Made by a program: the position numbers and the translations under genes
Assembly: GCA_043777755.1 (NCBI GenBank)
Contig: JAYWHK010000050.1
Location: 1-13,320 of the forward strand
Source of the DNA: CANHEE01 sp043777755
Lineage (GTDB): Bacteria; Bacteroidota; Bacteroidia; Chitinophagales; Saprospiraceae
DNA: 13,320 nt
Direction: 5' to 3'
Notes under the pieces: generated by a model
Seen by the model: the letters and a program-made list of their open reading frames with translations, nothing else
The model's database searches: none
What the model was told of the DNA's origin: nothing
Shown: positions 1 to 6,836 of the stretch, piece by piece
How positions within the stretch are numbered: the first letter of the stretch is position 1
Layout of the letters: every line of letters begins with the position of its first letter

Positions 1-258
1 CATTCGAGCTAACTCGACGATGCCTTCGGGCAAACCTTCGGTTTTGAAAACACCACCACCACCAATTATTTTTTCATTTTTTTCTACAACAAAATAAGCA
101 CATTTTTCTTTTTGAAAATGCTCAAAAGTACTAAAAACACTGGGATCGTAATACATTGTGCCTTTTTTTGCTGCCCCAAATTCCATTAAAGTATTGCGGA
201 TAATTTCAGCAATTTCAATATTGTCAGAAGGACGAATTGGGCGAATTTTAAAATTCAT
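1..258 (-). CDS. GNAT-family N-acetyltransferase, N-terminal part (runs off window)
   Basis: Reading leftwards from the ATG at 258, 86 codons stay open to the window edge. The product begins MNFKIRPIRPSDN and continues with a segment containing EFGAAKKGTMYYDP, then a strand with YFVVEKNEKIIGGGGVF. This is the usual N-terminal half of a GNAT fold: strand 1 with the IRP opening, helices 1-2, then strands 2-4 carrying the glycine-rich turn. The acetyl-CoA pyrophosphate-binding loop (motif A, Q/RxxGxG/A) should follow ELARM and lies outside the window, so the key residues cannot be checked. Family members transfer acetyl from acetyl-CoA to an amine; the substrate cannot be inferred here. No TAnnTTTG promoter box is visible in the 50 bases upstream of the start. 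Confidence 0.8.
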   Translation of the reverse strand, partial: MNFKIRPIRPSDNIEIAEIIRNTLMEFGAAKKGTMYYDPSVFSTFEHFQKEKCAYFVVEKNEKIIGGGGVFKTEGLPEGIVELARM

Positions 259-303
259 TTTTCACGTAATTAATTAATTATCAGTTATTTGGGTTGGTAT
301 TAT

Positions 304-435
304 GTAGCGTTAAAATTCCGTAGCACTACACAATCCGTAGCGTTGGCATTAATGCCAACGCTACGGATTGTGCGTATTTCGTAGCGTTGACGTTAACGCC
401 AACGCTACGAAATACCAACGCTACGGAATTTTAAC
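304..435. repeat. Nested inverted repeats forming a cloverleaf (REP/MITE-like element)
   Basis: A 16-base outer arm (309-324) pairs perfectly with 420-435. Inside are two hairpins: 329-350 pairs perfectly with 351-372 (44-bp palindrome), and 374-394 pairs with 395-415 with one mismatch that becomes a G-U wobble in a leftward transcript. The core GTAGCGTT occurs six times: forward at 304, 337 and 381, reversed at 357, 401 and 417. The block ends two bases before the fadH stop codon, so it lies in that gene's 3' end and could terminate or protect the transcript. There is no T-tract after the structure, which argues against a simple intrinsic terminator. The repeated, symmetrical core suggests a dispersed REP- or MITE-like sequence, which is an inference. 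Confidence 0.85.
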
Positions 436-436
436 A

Positions 437-2449
437 CTAAAATCCAATCGCTAATTTTACACCTTCTTCGATGGCACGTTTGGCATCAATTTCGCCAGCT
501 TTGAGCGCACCACCAATGATATGACACGGTAAGCCTTTGTCTTTCAATTCATTGTATAAAGTGTTGTTTGAATTTTGACCAGCACAAATGATAACGTTAT
601 CAACCGCAAAAATCATGGCTTCGCCAGCGATTTTGACATGAAGACCAGCATCGTCAATTTTTTCGTAAGTGACATCTGCAATCATTTTTACTTTTTTCAT
701 TTTCAAACTACTACGATGAATCCAACCAGTAGTTTTACCCAATTTTGCACCAATTTTTCCAGCGGAACGTTGCAATAAAACAATCTCTCGAGGTGATTTT
801 TCAGGCTGTGGCTTTTGCGTTGCACCAGCAACAGAATGTGTCATATCTACACCCCATTCTTTCATAAATAAAGGAATATCTTGCGACGGAGAAGTACCTT
901 GATGTGATAAAAATTCTGCGACATCGAAACCTATTCCGCCAGCACCAATGATAGCAACTGTTTGTCCAACAGGTTTTTTGTGCAATAAAACGTCTGTATA
1001 ACTTAGTACTTTGGGGTGGTTTTCTCCTTCAATACCTGCGGCTCTACCTTCAATACCTGTGGACACCACTACTTCGTCAAAACCCGTCAAATCATTACTT
1101 GAAATCTTTTGGTTCAAATGCAGATGAACGCCATGTACTTGAATCATCTTGTTGTAATATCGAATCGTTTCATGAAATTCTTCTTTTCCAGGAATCACTT
1201 TTGCCATGTTGAATTGACCACCAATTTCGCTTTTAGCATCAAAAAGATGCACTTCGTGTCCGCATTGTGCAGCAGTCGTTGCACAAGCCAATCCAGAAGG
1301 GCCTGCGCCAACAATGGCAATTTTTTTCTTATTATTTTTTGGTAAAATACTGAAATTCAATTCGTTACAAGCTCTTGGATTAACCAAACAAGAAGCTGTT
1401 TTTTTAGTAAAAGTATGGTCTAAGCAAGCCTGATTACAAGCAATGCAAGTATTGATTTCATCACGACGACCTTCCATTGCTTTTTTTACAAAATTAGCAT
1501 CAGCTAAAAAAGGTCGTGCCATCGAAACCATATCAGCGTGTCGGTCAGCAATGATTTGCTCGCCAACTTCGGGCATATTGATACGATTTGTTGTAATTAA
1601 TGGAATCGAAACCTCGCCCATCAAGCGTTTTGTTACCCAAGAAAATGCACCACGGGGAACACTTGTCGCAATTGTCGGGACTCGAGCTTCATGCCAACCG
1701 ATTCCTGTATTGATGATTGTTGCGCCAGCTTTTTCTATAGCTTTTGCCAATTGAACGACCTCTTCCCAAGTACTTCCACCTTCCACCAAATCCAACATGG
1801 AAAGACGGTAAATAATGATGAAGTTTTTGCCAACTTTTGCCCTTGTTCTTCTGACGATTTCTACAGGAAATTTCATGCGATTCTCATACGAGCCGCCCCA
1901 TTCGTCTGTACGATGATTGGTTCGTTGGCAAAGAAATTGATTGATAAGGTAGCCTTCAGAACCCATGATTTCGACACCATCGTAACCTGCTTCTTGTGCT
2001 AAAGCTGCACAGCCTACAAAATCTTTGATGGTGTTTTCGACACCCCAAGAACTCAACGCCCAAGGTTTGAATTTGCTAATCGGTGACTGAATCGCTGACG
2101 GAGCAACAGCTCCATAGGGTGTATAATTGTAACGACCTGTATGAAGGATTTGCATACAGATTTTACCGCCCTCTTGGTGAACAGCTTGGGTCACGATGCG
2201 GTGTTTTTTCACTTCGCTTTGGTTCGTTAATTTTGTTGAAAAAGGATAAGTCCAACCTCTCCAGTTGGGTGCGACACCTCCCGTTACGATAAGTCCAACG
2301 CCTCCTTTGGCACGCTCTGAATAGAAGGCAGCTAATTTTTCAAAGCCATTTTTTTCGCCTTCGAGTCCCGTGTGCATAGAACCCATCAAAACACGATTTT
2401 TTAAAGTGGTAAAACCCAAGTCTAATGGGCGAAGAAGATGTGGATACAT
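437..2449 (-). CDS. fadH: 2,4-dienoyl-CoA reductase (NADPH), FadH type
   Basis: The 670-residue product matches E. coli FadH closely in length and architecture. It reduces 2,4-dienoyl-CoA with NADPH so that polyunsaturated fatty acids can finish beta-oxidation in the cytoplasm. Residues 1-330 form the FMN TIM barrel, opening with the diagnostic NRVLMGSMHTGLE (18-30). Y167 and H253 sit where the E. coli catalytic Tyr166 and His252 lie. The 4Fe-4S ligands are C335, C338, C342 and C354. A FAD-binding Rossmann motif GAGPSG starts at 381 and an NADPH-binding motif GAGGIGFDVAE at 502. The ATG at 2449 gives the family's normal N-terminus. The gene stands alone. A related NADH:flavin oxidoreductase with another substrate is possible, but the N-terminal signature favours FadH. 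Confidence 0.93.
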   Translation of the reverse strand: MYPHLLRPLDLGFTTLKNRVLMGSMHTGLEGEKNGFEKLAAFYSERAKGGVGLIVTGGVAPNWRGWTYPFSTKLTNQSEVKKHRIVTQAVHQEGGKICMQILHTGRYNYTPYGAVAPSAIQSPISKFKPWALSSWGVENTIKDFVGCAALAQEAGYDGVEIMGSEGYLINQFLCQRTNHRTDEWGGSYENRMKFPVEIVRRTRAKVGKNFIIIYRLSMLDLVEGGSTWEEVVQLAKAIEKAGATIINTGIGWHEARVPTIATSVPRGAFSWVTKRLMGEVSIPLITTNRINMPEVGEQIIADRHADMVSMARPFLADANFVKKAMEGRRDEINTCIACNQACLDHTFTKKTASCLVNPRACNELNFSILPKNNKKKIAIVGAGPSGLACATTAAQCGHEVHLFDAKSEIGGQFNMAKVIPGKEEFHETIRYYNKMIQVHGVHLHLNQKISSNDLTGFDEVVVSTGIEGRAAGIEGENHPKVLSYTDVLLHKKPVGQTVAIIGAGGIGFDVAEFLSHQGTSPSQDIPLFMKEWGVDMTHSVAGATQKPQPEKSPREIVLLQRSAGKIGAKLGKTTGWIHRSSLKMKKVKMIADVTYEKIDDAGLHVKIAGEAMIFAVDNVIICAGQNSNNTLYNELKDKGLPCHIIGGALKAGEIDAKRAIEEGVKLAIGF

Positions 2450-2491
2450 ATATAGTATAATTTTTTATAGAAAAAATATTTTTTTAGACAG

Positions 2492-2499
2492 CAAAAGTA
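2492..2499 (-). promoter_or_regulatory. Probable fadH promoter, -7 box
   Basis: Read leftwards this is TACTTTTG, a match to the Bacteroidota -7 consensus TAnnTTTG, about 42 bases before the fadH ATG. No TTG is found at the expected 20-base distance upstream, so only half the promoter is supported. Confidence 0.45.
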
Positions 2500-2551
2500 A
2501 ATATTTCCCTTGTTTTTTTATTAAAAAATAGAAAATAAAAGAATTAATTTT

Positions 2552-2559
2552 TATTTTTG
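2552..2559 (+). promoter_or_regulatory. -7-like box TATTTTTG three bases before the rpn-like ATG
   Basis: TATTTTTG fits TAnnTTTG, but it ends only three bases before the ATG at 2563, so a transcript starting here would be leaderless. No TTG lies 20 bases upstream. It could be a weak promoter or a chance match in T-rich DNA. Confidence 0.25.
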
Positions 2560-3147
2560 ACGATGAAAACAAAAAAGAGAAAACAAACATACAAACAGGT
2601 AAATCAATACGACAAAATTATCAAAGAAAATTTCAAAGCGGTGATGCCAAGTTTGATTGATAATGTATTGAATATCAAGATGGTAAAACAAGAAGACATT
2701 CCAACAAAATTACAACATACCAAAGAACGGGAAGCTGATTTTTTGAAAGTTGTAACAGATGAAGATGACATTCGTTTTATCCTACACATAGAGTTTCAGT
2801 TGGTGAAAGATGCTAAAATGCGTCTTAGAATGTTGGAATATTACCTTATGTTACGGATGATTTATCCTGACTTACGGATTCTTCAATACGTCATTTTTAT
2901 AGGGGAAGTACCCAATAATTTTCAAAATGAAATTAGGGAAGAACGGCTTTACTTTACTTTTGATGTTGTGAACATTCGAGAAGTATCGTATCAGCATTTT
3001 CTGAAATCAAATATTCCTGAAGAAATTATTTTTTCAATTTTAGGCGACTTCGGCAACGAAAATACGGATAAAGTTGTTGAAACGATTATAAAAAGCATCA
3101 AAAATAATTCAAAAACGCAATTGCAGCAACAAAAATGTTTTCAACAG

Positions 3148-3178
3148 TTGCGCATATTATCAAATTTACGTAACTTTG
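3148..3178 (+). promoter_or_regulatory. Complete Bacteroidota-type promoter inside the rpn-like gene
   Basis: TTG at 3148-3150 is followed after exactly 20 bases by TAACTTTG at 3171-3178. This is the same element and spacing seen at ahcY, the DUF1573 gene and the ORF at 13064. Transcription would begin around 3184 and reach an ATG at 3200, the conserved Met of MESIALYIKEEND. The element lies within coding sequence, 22 bases before a plausible start, which is where a promoter for a separate C-terminal product would be expected. Confidence 0.55.
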
Positions 3179-3199
3179 TACCACTTAATAGAAAAAATT

Positions 3200-3505
3200 A
3201 TGGAGAGTATTGCATTGTATATAAAGGAAGAAAATGATCCATTGTTCCAAAAAGGGCTTAACCTTGGCGTAGAGCAAGGTATCGAACAAGGCGTTGCAAA
3301 AGGTATTGAGCAAGGTATCGAGCAAGGCGTTGCAAAAGGTATTGAACAAGGTATCGAGCAAGGCGTCGCAAAAGGTATTGAACAAGGCATCGAGCAAGGT
3401 ATCGAAATCAGTATAAAAAAAATGCTTGCAAAAGGTTACACGATATCCGCTATCGCAAATCTACTTGACCTCAATGAAGAAGAAATCCTACATTATCTTG
3501 ATTGA
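3200..3505 (+). CDS. Possible separately expressed C-terminal Rpn protein (RpnS-like small protein)
   Basis: From ATG 3200 a 101-residue protein is open: MESIALYIKEENDPLFQKG, then the GIEQ/GVAK repeat array (about residues 23-70), then a C-terminal segment KKMLAKGYTISAIANLLDLNEEEILHYLD resembling a small helix-turn-helix-like tail common in this family. It overlaps the end of the first rpn frame (to 3237) by 38 bases in a different frame. A complete promoter (3148-3178) sits directly upstream and a strong terminator directly downstream (3513-3574). In E. coli, rpn genes contain intragenic starts whose small C-terminal products (RpnS) inhibit the full-length nuclease; a similar role here is inference. 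The alternative is simply the detached tail of a broken gene. Confidence 0.5.
   Translation: MESIALYIKEENDPLFQKGLNLGVEQGIEQGVAKGIEQGIEQGVAKGIEQGIEQGVAKGIEQGIEQGIEISIKKMLAKGYTISAIANLLDLNEEEILHYLD
3266..3409 (+). repeat. Four 36-bp tandem repeats in the rpn-like C-terminus
   Basis: Four 36-base units begin at 3266, 3302, 3338 and 3374, each coding roughly GIEQGIEQGVAK and each made of three 12-base subunits related to GGTATCGAGCAA. Codons vary slightly between units (gag/gaa, gtt/gtc), so copies are diverged but recent. All units are in frame, so copy-number change would lengthen or shorten the protein without breaking it. The fourth unit ends GIEI, marking the edge. Confidence 0.92.
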
Positions 3506-3512
3506 AAAAATC

Positions 3513-3574
3513 TACATACATCAATAAAAAAAGCCGCTATCAAATGATAACGGCTTTTTTTATTGATGTATGTA
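3513..3574. terminator. Long bidirectional terminator between rpn-like gene and DUF1573 gene
   Basis: A 24-base arm (3513-3536) pairs perfectly with 3551-3574. After one mismatch the stem continues as TATCA/TGATA around a two-base loop. The GC core GCCG/CGGC is flanked by A7 and T7, so it gives a stem plus U-tract on either strand. It serves the rightward gene ending at 3505 and the leftward gene ending at 3598. Confidence 0.92.
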
Positions 3575-3597
3575 ATTGATTTACAAGTATTTATATT

Positions 3598-4137
3598 TTA
3601 GTGATTTTGAACATCGGTAGCTACTGGTGTTTGTGTTGCACCAGCTTCTACATCTCCTTTGATGGTCAAAACACGGGTAGGATTCGCCTCGTTAGTTGTC
3701 AAAGTAACTGACTTTGTAAAAGGCCCTACACGTTGTGTGTCGTAACGAACTTCGATTTTTGAGCTTTGTCCTGGCATAATTGGCTCTTTTGGATAAGTTG
3801 GAACAGTACAGCCACAACTTCCTTGCGCACCAGAAATAATCAATGGCTCAGAACCTGTATTTTTGAAAGAAAATACACGCAATGGTTCGCTACCTTGTTT
3901 GATTTTACCATAATCCATTTCTACTTTTTCAAAAGTCGCCATTGCACCTTTAGCTGATGGTGTAACTGATTTTGCTTCTACAACAGAAGGTGTCATCACT
4001 GTTGTTTTTGCACTTGTGGTGTGTTTTTTAGCTTTTTTGCTTGTTTTCGCTTTTTTAATGGTTTCTGTAGCATTTTGAGCAACGACCAAAGTTGATAAAG
4101 AAGCAAATAATGCGATTAAAATTAATACCTTTTTCAT
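3598..4137 (-). CDS. Exported DUF1573 domain protein
   Basis: The 179-residue product starts at MKKVLILIALFASL, an obvious Sec signal peptide with likely cleavage after the VVAQ region (about residue 20-21). The frame extends 19 codons further upstream, but those codons run through the promoter and carry no signal peptide, so ATG 4137 is chosen. Residues 22-65 are a Lys/Ala/Thr-rich linker (KKAKTSKKAKKH). Residues 68-165 form a DUF1573 domain, an immunoglobulin-like fold: FEKVEMDYGKIKQG, then FKNTGSEPLII and the hallmark GSCGCTVP (C108, C110), then GPFTKSVTLTTNEAN. Such proteins are periplasmic or surface proteins of unknown function, very common in Bacteroidota. The gene is divergent from thiL and convergent with the rpn-like gene. 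Confidence 0.9.
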   Translation of the reverse strand: MKKVLILIALFASLSTLVVAQNATETIKKAKTSKKAKKHTTSAKTTVMTPSVVEAKSVTPSAKGAMATFEKVEMDYGKIKQGSEPLRVFSFKNTGSEPLIISGAQGSCGCTVPTYPKEPIMPGQSSKIEVRYDTQRVGPFTKSVTLTTNEANPTRVLTIKGDVEAGATQTPVATDVQNH

Positions 4138-4179
4138 ATTTATATTTTTATAATTTTTATAATTGTTAAAATAATAATG

Positions 4180-4210
4180 CAAAGTTAAGGGCATTTCTAC
4201 AATTTTGCAA
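4180..4210 (-). promoter_or_regulatory. Promoter of the DUF1573 gene
   Basis: Read leftwards: TTG (4208-4210), 20 bases, then TAACTTTG (4180-4187). This is a full match to the Bacteroidota promoter and lies 42 bases before the chosen ATG, which supports the start at 4137 over the longer frame. Confidence 0.75.
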
Positions 4211-4277
4211 GGTATTGATGTTTAAACAATGGTTAAAATGTAGTAATGAAAATGTTAAGAAAATTTAGTATTTTTCT

Positions 4278-4285
4278 TATCTTTG
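4278..4285 (+). promoter_or_regulatory. thiL promoter, -7 box
   Basis: TATCTTTG matches TAnnTTTG, 39 bases before the thiL ATG. At the expected upstream position the sequence is TTA rather than TTG, so the -33 element is imperfect. With the leftward promoter at 4180-4210 it makes a compact divergent control region. Confidence 0.65.
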
Positions 4286-4324
4286 CGGCGAATCTTATAG
4301 AAAATTAAATACTAAGACACGACT

Positions 4325-5347
4325 ATGCAACGTACGGAAATTCAATCCATTGGAGAATTTGGACTTATTGAGCGTTTGACAGCTCAAAATATTACCCGCC
4401 ATTCATCAACCATCAAAAGCGTTGGCGATGATGCAGCTGTTTTACAATTATCTGATTTACAGACAGTTGTAAGTACGGATTTATTGCTAGAAGGCATACA
4501 TTTTGATTTGGCTTATACACCGTTGAAGCATTTGGGTTATAAAGCAGTCATTGTCAATCTTTCAGATATTTATGCCATGAATGCGCAGCCAACACAAATT
4601 ACAGTTTCTATTGCGCTATCAAATCGCTTTCCTGTGGAAGCTGTCGAGGAGATTTATGAAGGTATTTATTTGGCGTGTGAACGCTACAATATTGATCTGA
4701 TTGGTGGCGATACGACCACTTCTCGTAGCGGTTTGGTGATTAGTGTGACGGCTATTGGACAAGCCGAAAAAGAGAAAATCGTCTATCGAAATGGAGCAAA
4801 AGTTGGTGATTTGATTTGTATTACGGGTGATTTGGGTGCTGCTTATTTGGGTTTGCAGATTTTAGAAAGAGAAAAGCAAATTTGGCAACAACATCCTGAT
4901 ATTCAACCTGATTTGGACAAACAAACTTACCTTATTGAGCGTATTTTGAAACCCGAAGCTCGTCGAGAAATGATTGATTTATTTGGGAAAAACAAACTTG
5001 TTCCAACGTCTATGATTGATATTTCGGACGGATTGGCTTCCGAGTTGTTTCATATTTGTAAGCAATCTGGTGTTGGTGCATTTTTGGAAGAAACGGGGAT
5101 TCCTATGAATCCTGACGCTAAGATGCAAGCCTTAAAATTTCAAATGGACCCGCTTTCCTGTGCAATGAGTGGTGGCGAAGATTACGAATTGCTCTTTACA
5201 ATTTCACCAAACGACCTCGAAAAAGTAAAGTATTTGCCTGATATTTACATTGCTGGAGAAATTGTTGATGCCAAAGATGGTGTCACTTTACATACCAATG
5301 GTGGAAAAATTGTTCCGATTACGGCGCAAGGTTGGACACATTTTTAG
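4325..5347 (+). CDS. thiL: Thiamine-monophosphate kinase
   Basis: This 340-residue cytoplasmic enzyme phosphorylates thiamine monophosphate with ATP to give thiamine diphosphate, the last step of the pathway. All family landmarks are visible: opening GEFGLIERL (10-18), the metal/ATP-binding VGDDAAV (33-39), STDLLLEGIHF (50-60), NLSDIYAMNAQP (78-89), GGDTT (127-131), GDLGAAYLGL (168-177), IDISDGLASEL (231-241) and SGGEDYELLF (282-291). Length and order are normal for the AIR-synthase-like superfamily member ThiL. No other thiamine gene is in the window and no TPP-riboswitch-like sequence is seen in the short leader, so it appears to be a single-gene unit. The next gene begins 79 bases downstream behind its own promoter box. 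Confidence 0.96.
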   Translation: MQRTEIQSIGEFGLIERLTAQNITRHSSTIKSVGDDAAVLQLSDLQTVVSTDLLLEGIHFDLAYTPLKHLGYKAVIVNLSDIYAMNAQPTQITVSIALSNRFPVEAVEEIYEGIYLACERYNIDLIGGDTTTSRSGLVISVTAIGQAEKEKIVYRNGAKVGDLICITGDLGAAYLGLQILEREKQIWQQHPDIQPDLDKQTYLIERILKPEARREMIDLFGKNKLVPTSMIDISDGLASELFHICKQSGVGAFLEETGIPMNPDAKMQALKFQMDPLSCAMSGGEDYELLFTISPNDLEKVKYLPDIYIAGEIVDAKDGVTLHTNGGKIVPITAQGWTHF

Positions 5348-5387
5348 ATTTTTTTGAGAAAGAAATTTTTTTTTGTCAAATTTTATT

Positions 5388-5395
5388 TATCTTTG
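5388..5395 (+). promoter_or_regulatory. Promoter -7 box of the ATPase-HNH operon
   Basis: TATCTTTG lies 31 bases before the ATPase ATG and matches TAnnTTTG. The upstream region is a T-run without a TTG at 20 bases. It suggests the operon is transcribed independently of thiL. Confidence 0.6.
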
Positions 5396-5426
5396 ATATT
5401 CCTTTTAGTAATATAATTTTTAGACT

Positions 5427-6836
5427 ATGATAAAGATAAAACAACTCACTTTAAATAATGTGGGACCCTATCAAGAACAGCTTTTCTCTTTTCATGTGAA
5501 AAAAGGGCATCCTGATATTCATATTTTTACAGGAGCAAATGGTACTGGAAAAACCACAATTCTACATTCATTGGCAAGTATCTTTGATAATTACAGTGAA
5601 CCAGACGAACATAAGGCGTATAGTGGGAATAATTTGCATAAGCGATTTTATTTTTTTGAGGAAGGGATATCAGAGTCAGATAAGATAATTGATAAAAGTA
5701 GAAAAAGCAATGTAGATATTGTATTAGGAAATACAACAAAGCAAATTTACAAGTCTCTCTCTCTTTATGGCTGTAAGAATTGTAAGAATCTACACACTGA
5801 AACCAGTATTTTAGATTATGACCATAATAAATTGGACGATTATGCGTATTTTGACTACCTTATAGATAGCTATAGACGGCTAAGTACAGGGGAAAATACG
5901 AACAACCAAAAAGTAAGTTTTGCGGCTTTTGCTTATTCTGGCTATCGTTATATAAGAAGTGAAAATCTTAAAATGGAGGACAATCAGAAGTTTAATCCTC
6001 TTCGCAATGCCTTAACTTTTGTAAAAGAACCAGACAATCAATTTGGATTGTCTGCTTGGATTCGTTCTCGTTATTCAAAAGCAGCAATTGAAGAAATTCA
6101 TGGAAACAAAGACATTGCTGAGAAATATAGAAAGACCCTTAATAATTTAATTGACAGTATCAATGAATTAACAGACCACGAATATTGTATCAAAATAGAG
6201 ACAAATCCATGGCAAGTGGGCGTTTTTTATCAAGATAAATTCTTAGAATTTGATATATTACCTGATGGACTGCGTTCTATAATGAGTTGGTTAGGTGATT
6301 TATTGATGCGCTTAGATGAAATTGCATGGGAGGATAAAGCAATTCCTGTTACAGAACAAAATATTATTTTGTTTTTAGATGAAATAGAAGTTCACTTACA
6401 TCCTACATGGCAGTACAAAATTTTACCTTTGGTGAAAAGGCTTTTTCCTAATGCTCAGGTTTTTATAACAACACATTCTCCTTTTATTATCAACTCAATA
6501 GATAATGCTAAAATATATAGGCTGGAAAATAATAACGGAAAAAGTCAGTTGATTGAAACCTTAATGTCGGAAACGGGCTTTTCTATTTCCTACGTTTTGA
6601 AATACATTTTAAATGCAAAAAATATGTTTGGTATTGAAACTGTGAAAAATATTGAACGATTTAATGAAATTGATGCAGAGATTGCCTCAGAAAACTTCTC
6701 GAATGAAAACGAATTCAAAGGATTAGTCAAAAAATTAGCACAAGAAGGAGATGAAGTTCTCACTATTATAAGTTCAAAACTATTTCGATTAGAAAGTATT
6801 ACAGGTAAAAACTATTTAAATGGATCAAATAACTAA
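5427..6836 (+). CDS. AAA/ABC-type ATPase of a Septu-like pair (PtuA-like)
   Basis: The 469-residue protein starts MIKIKQLTLNNVGPY, the typical first strand of RecF/SMC-like (AAA_21/AAA_23) ATPases. Walker A is GANGTGKT (36-43). A signature-like LPDGLRS lies at about 278-284. Walker B is IILFLDEIEVHLHP with D318 and E319, and the switch His is in TTHSPF (H350). The insert between Walker A and the signature carries C116-x2-C119, a possible metal site. Its stop overlaps the start of the HNH gene by 17 bases, so the two are almost certainly co-translated. An ATPase of this class coupled to an HNH nuclease is the arrangement of Septu (PtuA-PtuB) phage defence; in that system the ATPase controls the nuclease. 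The domain calls are firm; the system assignment is inference from architecture and motifs. Confidence 0.85.
   Translation: MIKIKQLTLNNVGPYQEQLFSFHVKKGHPDIHIFTGANGTGKTTILHSLASIFDNYSEPDEHKAYSGNNLHKRFYFFEEGISESDKIIDKSRKSNVDIVLGNTTKQIYKSLSLYGCKNCKNLHTETSILDYDHNKLDDYAYFDYLIDSYRRLSTGENTNNQKVSFAAFAYSGYRYIRSENLKMEDNQKFNPLRNALTFVKEPDNQFGLSAWIRSRYSKAAIEEIHGNKDIAEKYRKTLNNLIDSINELTDHEYCIKIETNPWQVGVFYQDKFLEFDILPDGLRSIMSWLGDLLMRLDEIAWEDKAIPVTEQNIILFLDEIEVHLHPTWQYKILPLVKRLFPNAQVFITTHSPFIINSIDNAKIYRLENNNGKSQLIETLMSETGFSISYVLKYILNAKNMFGIETVKNIERFNEIDAEIASENFSNENEFKGLVKKLAQEGDEVLTIISSKLFRLESITGKNYLNGSNN

Larger units (their letters stand above)
2563..3505 (+). pseudogene. Rpn-family PD-(D/E)XK nuclease/putative transposase, split by a one-base frame change
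   Basis: The first frame runs 2563-3237 and the second reaches its stop at 3505; joined, they give about 313 residues, the usual arrangement of Bacteroidota Rpn-family proteins. The N-part has QYDKIIKENFKAVMPSL (15-31), HTKEREADFLK with likely active-site D59, and HIEFQ with E77 and Q79 (the D...ExQ form of the PD-(D/E)XK site). The frame changes at the A6 run 3192-3197: removing one A restores the family sequence KIMESIALYIKEENDPLF. A C-terminal array of GIEQ/GVAK tetrapeptides and a helical tail follow. Start ATG 2563 is preferred; the TTG at 2557 lies inside a promoter-like box. Rpn proteins are DNA endonucleases linked to recombination and phage defence. The break may be true inactivation, a sequencing error, phase variation, or two separate products (see internal ORF). 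Confidence 0.85.

Noticed and set aside
1443..2002. Two overlapping ~103-codon frames on the + strand inside fadH
   Set aside because: They are antisense to the conserved FMN barrel and the iron-sulfur region of fadH, and have no family resemblance or promoter.
2557..2562. TTG start two codons before ATG 2563 for the Rpn-like gene
   Set aside because: The TTG is the end of a TATTTTTG promoter-like box, and ATG 2563 is in frame directly after it.
4138..4194. Longer N-terminus for the DUF1573 protein starting at 4194
   Set aside because: The extra 19 codons cover the leader and part of the promoter (4180-4210), and would hide the signal peptide that starts at ATG 4137.
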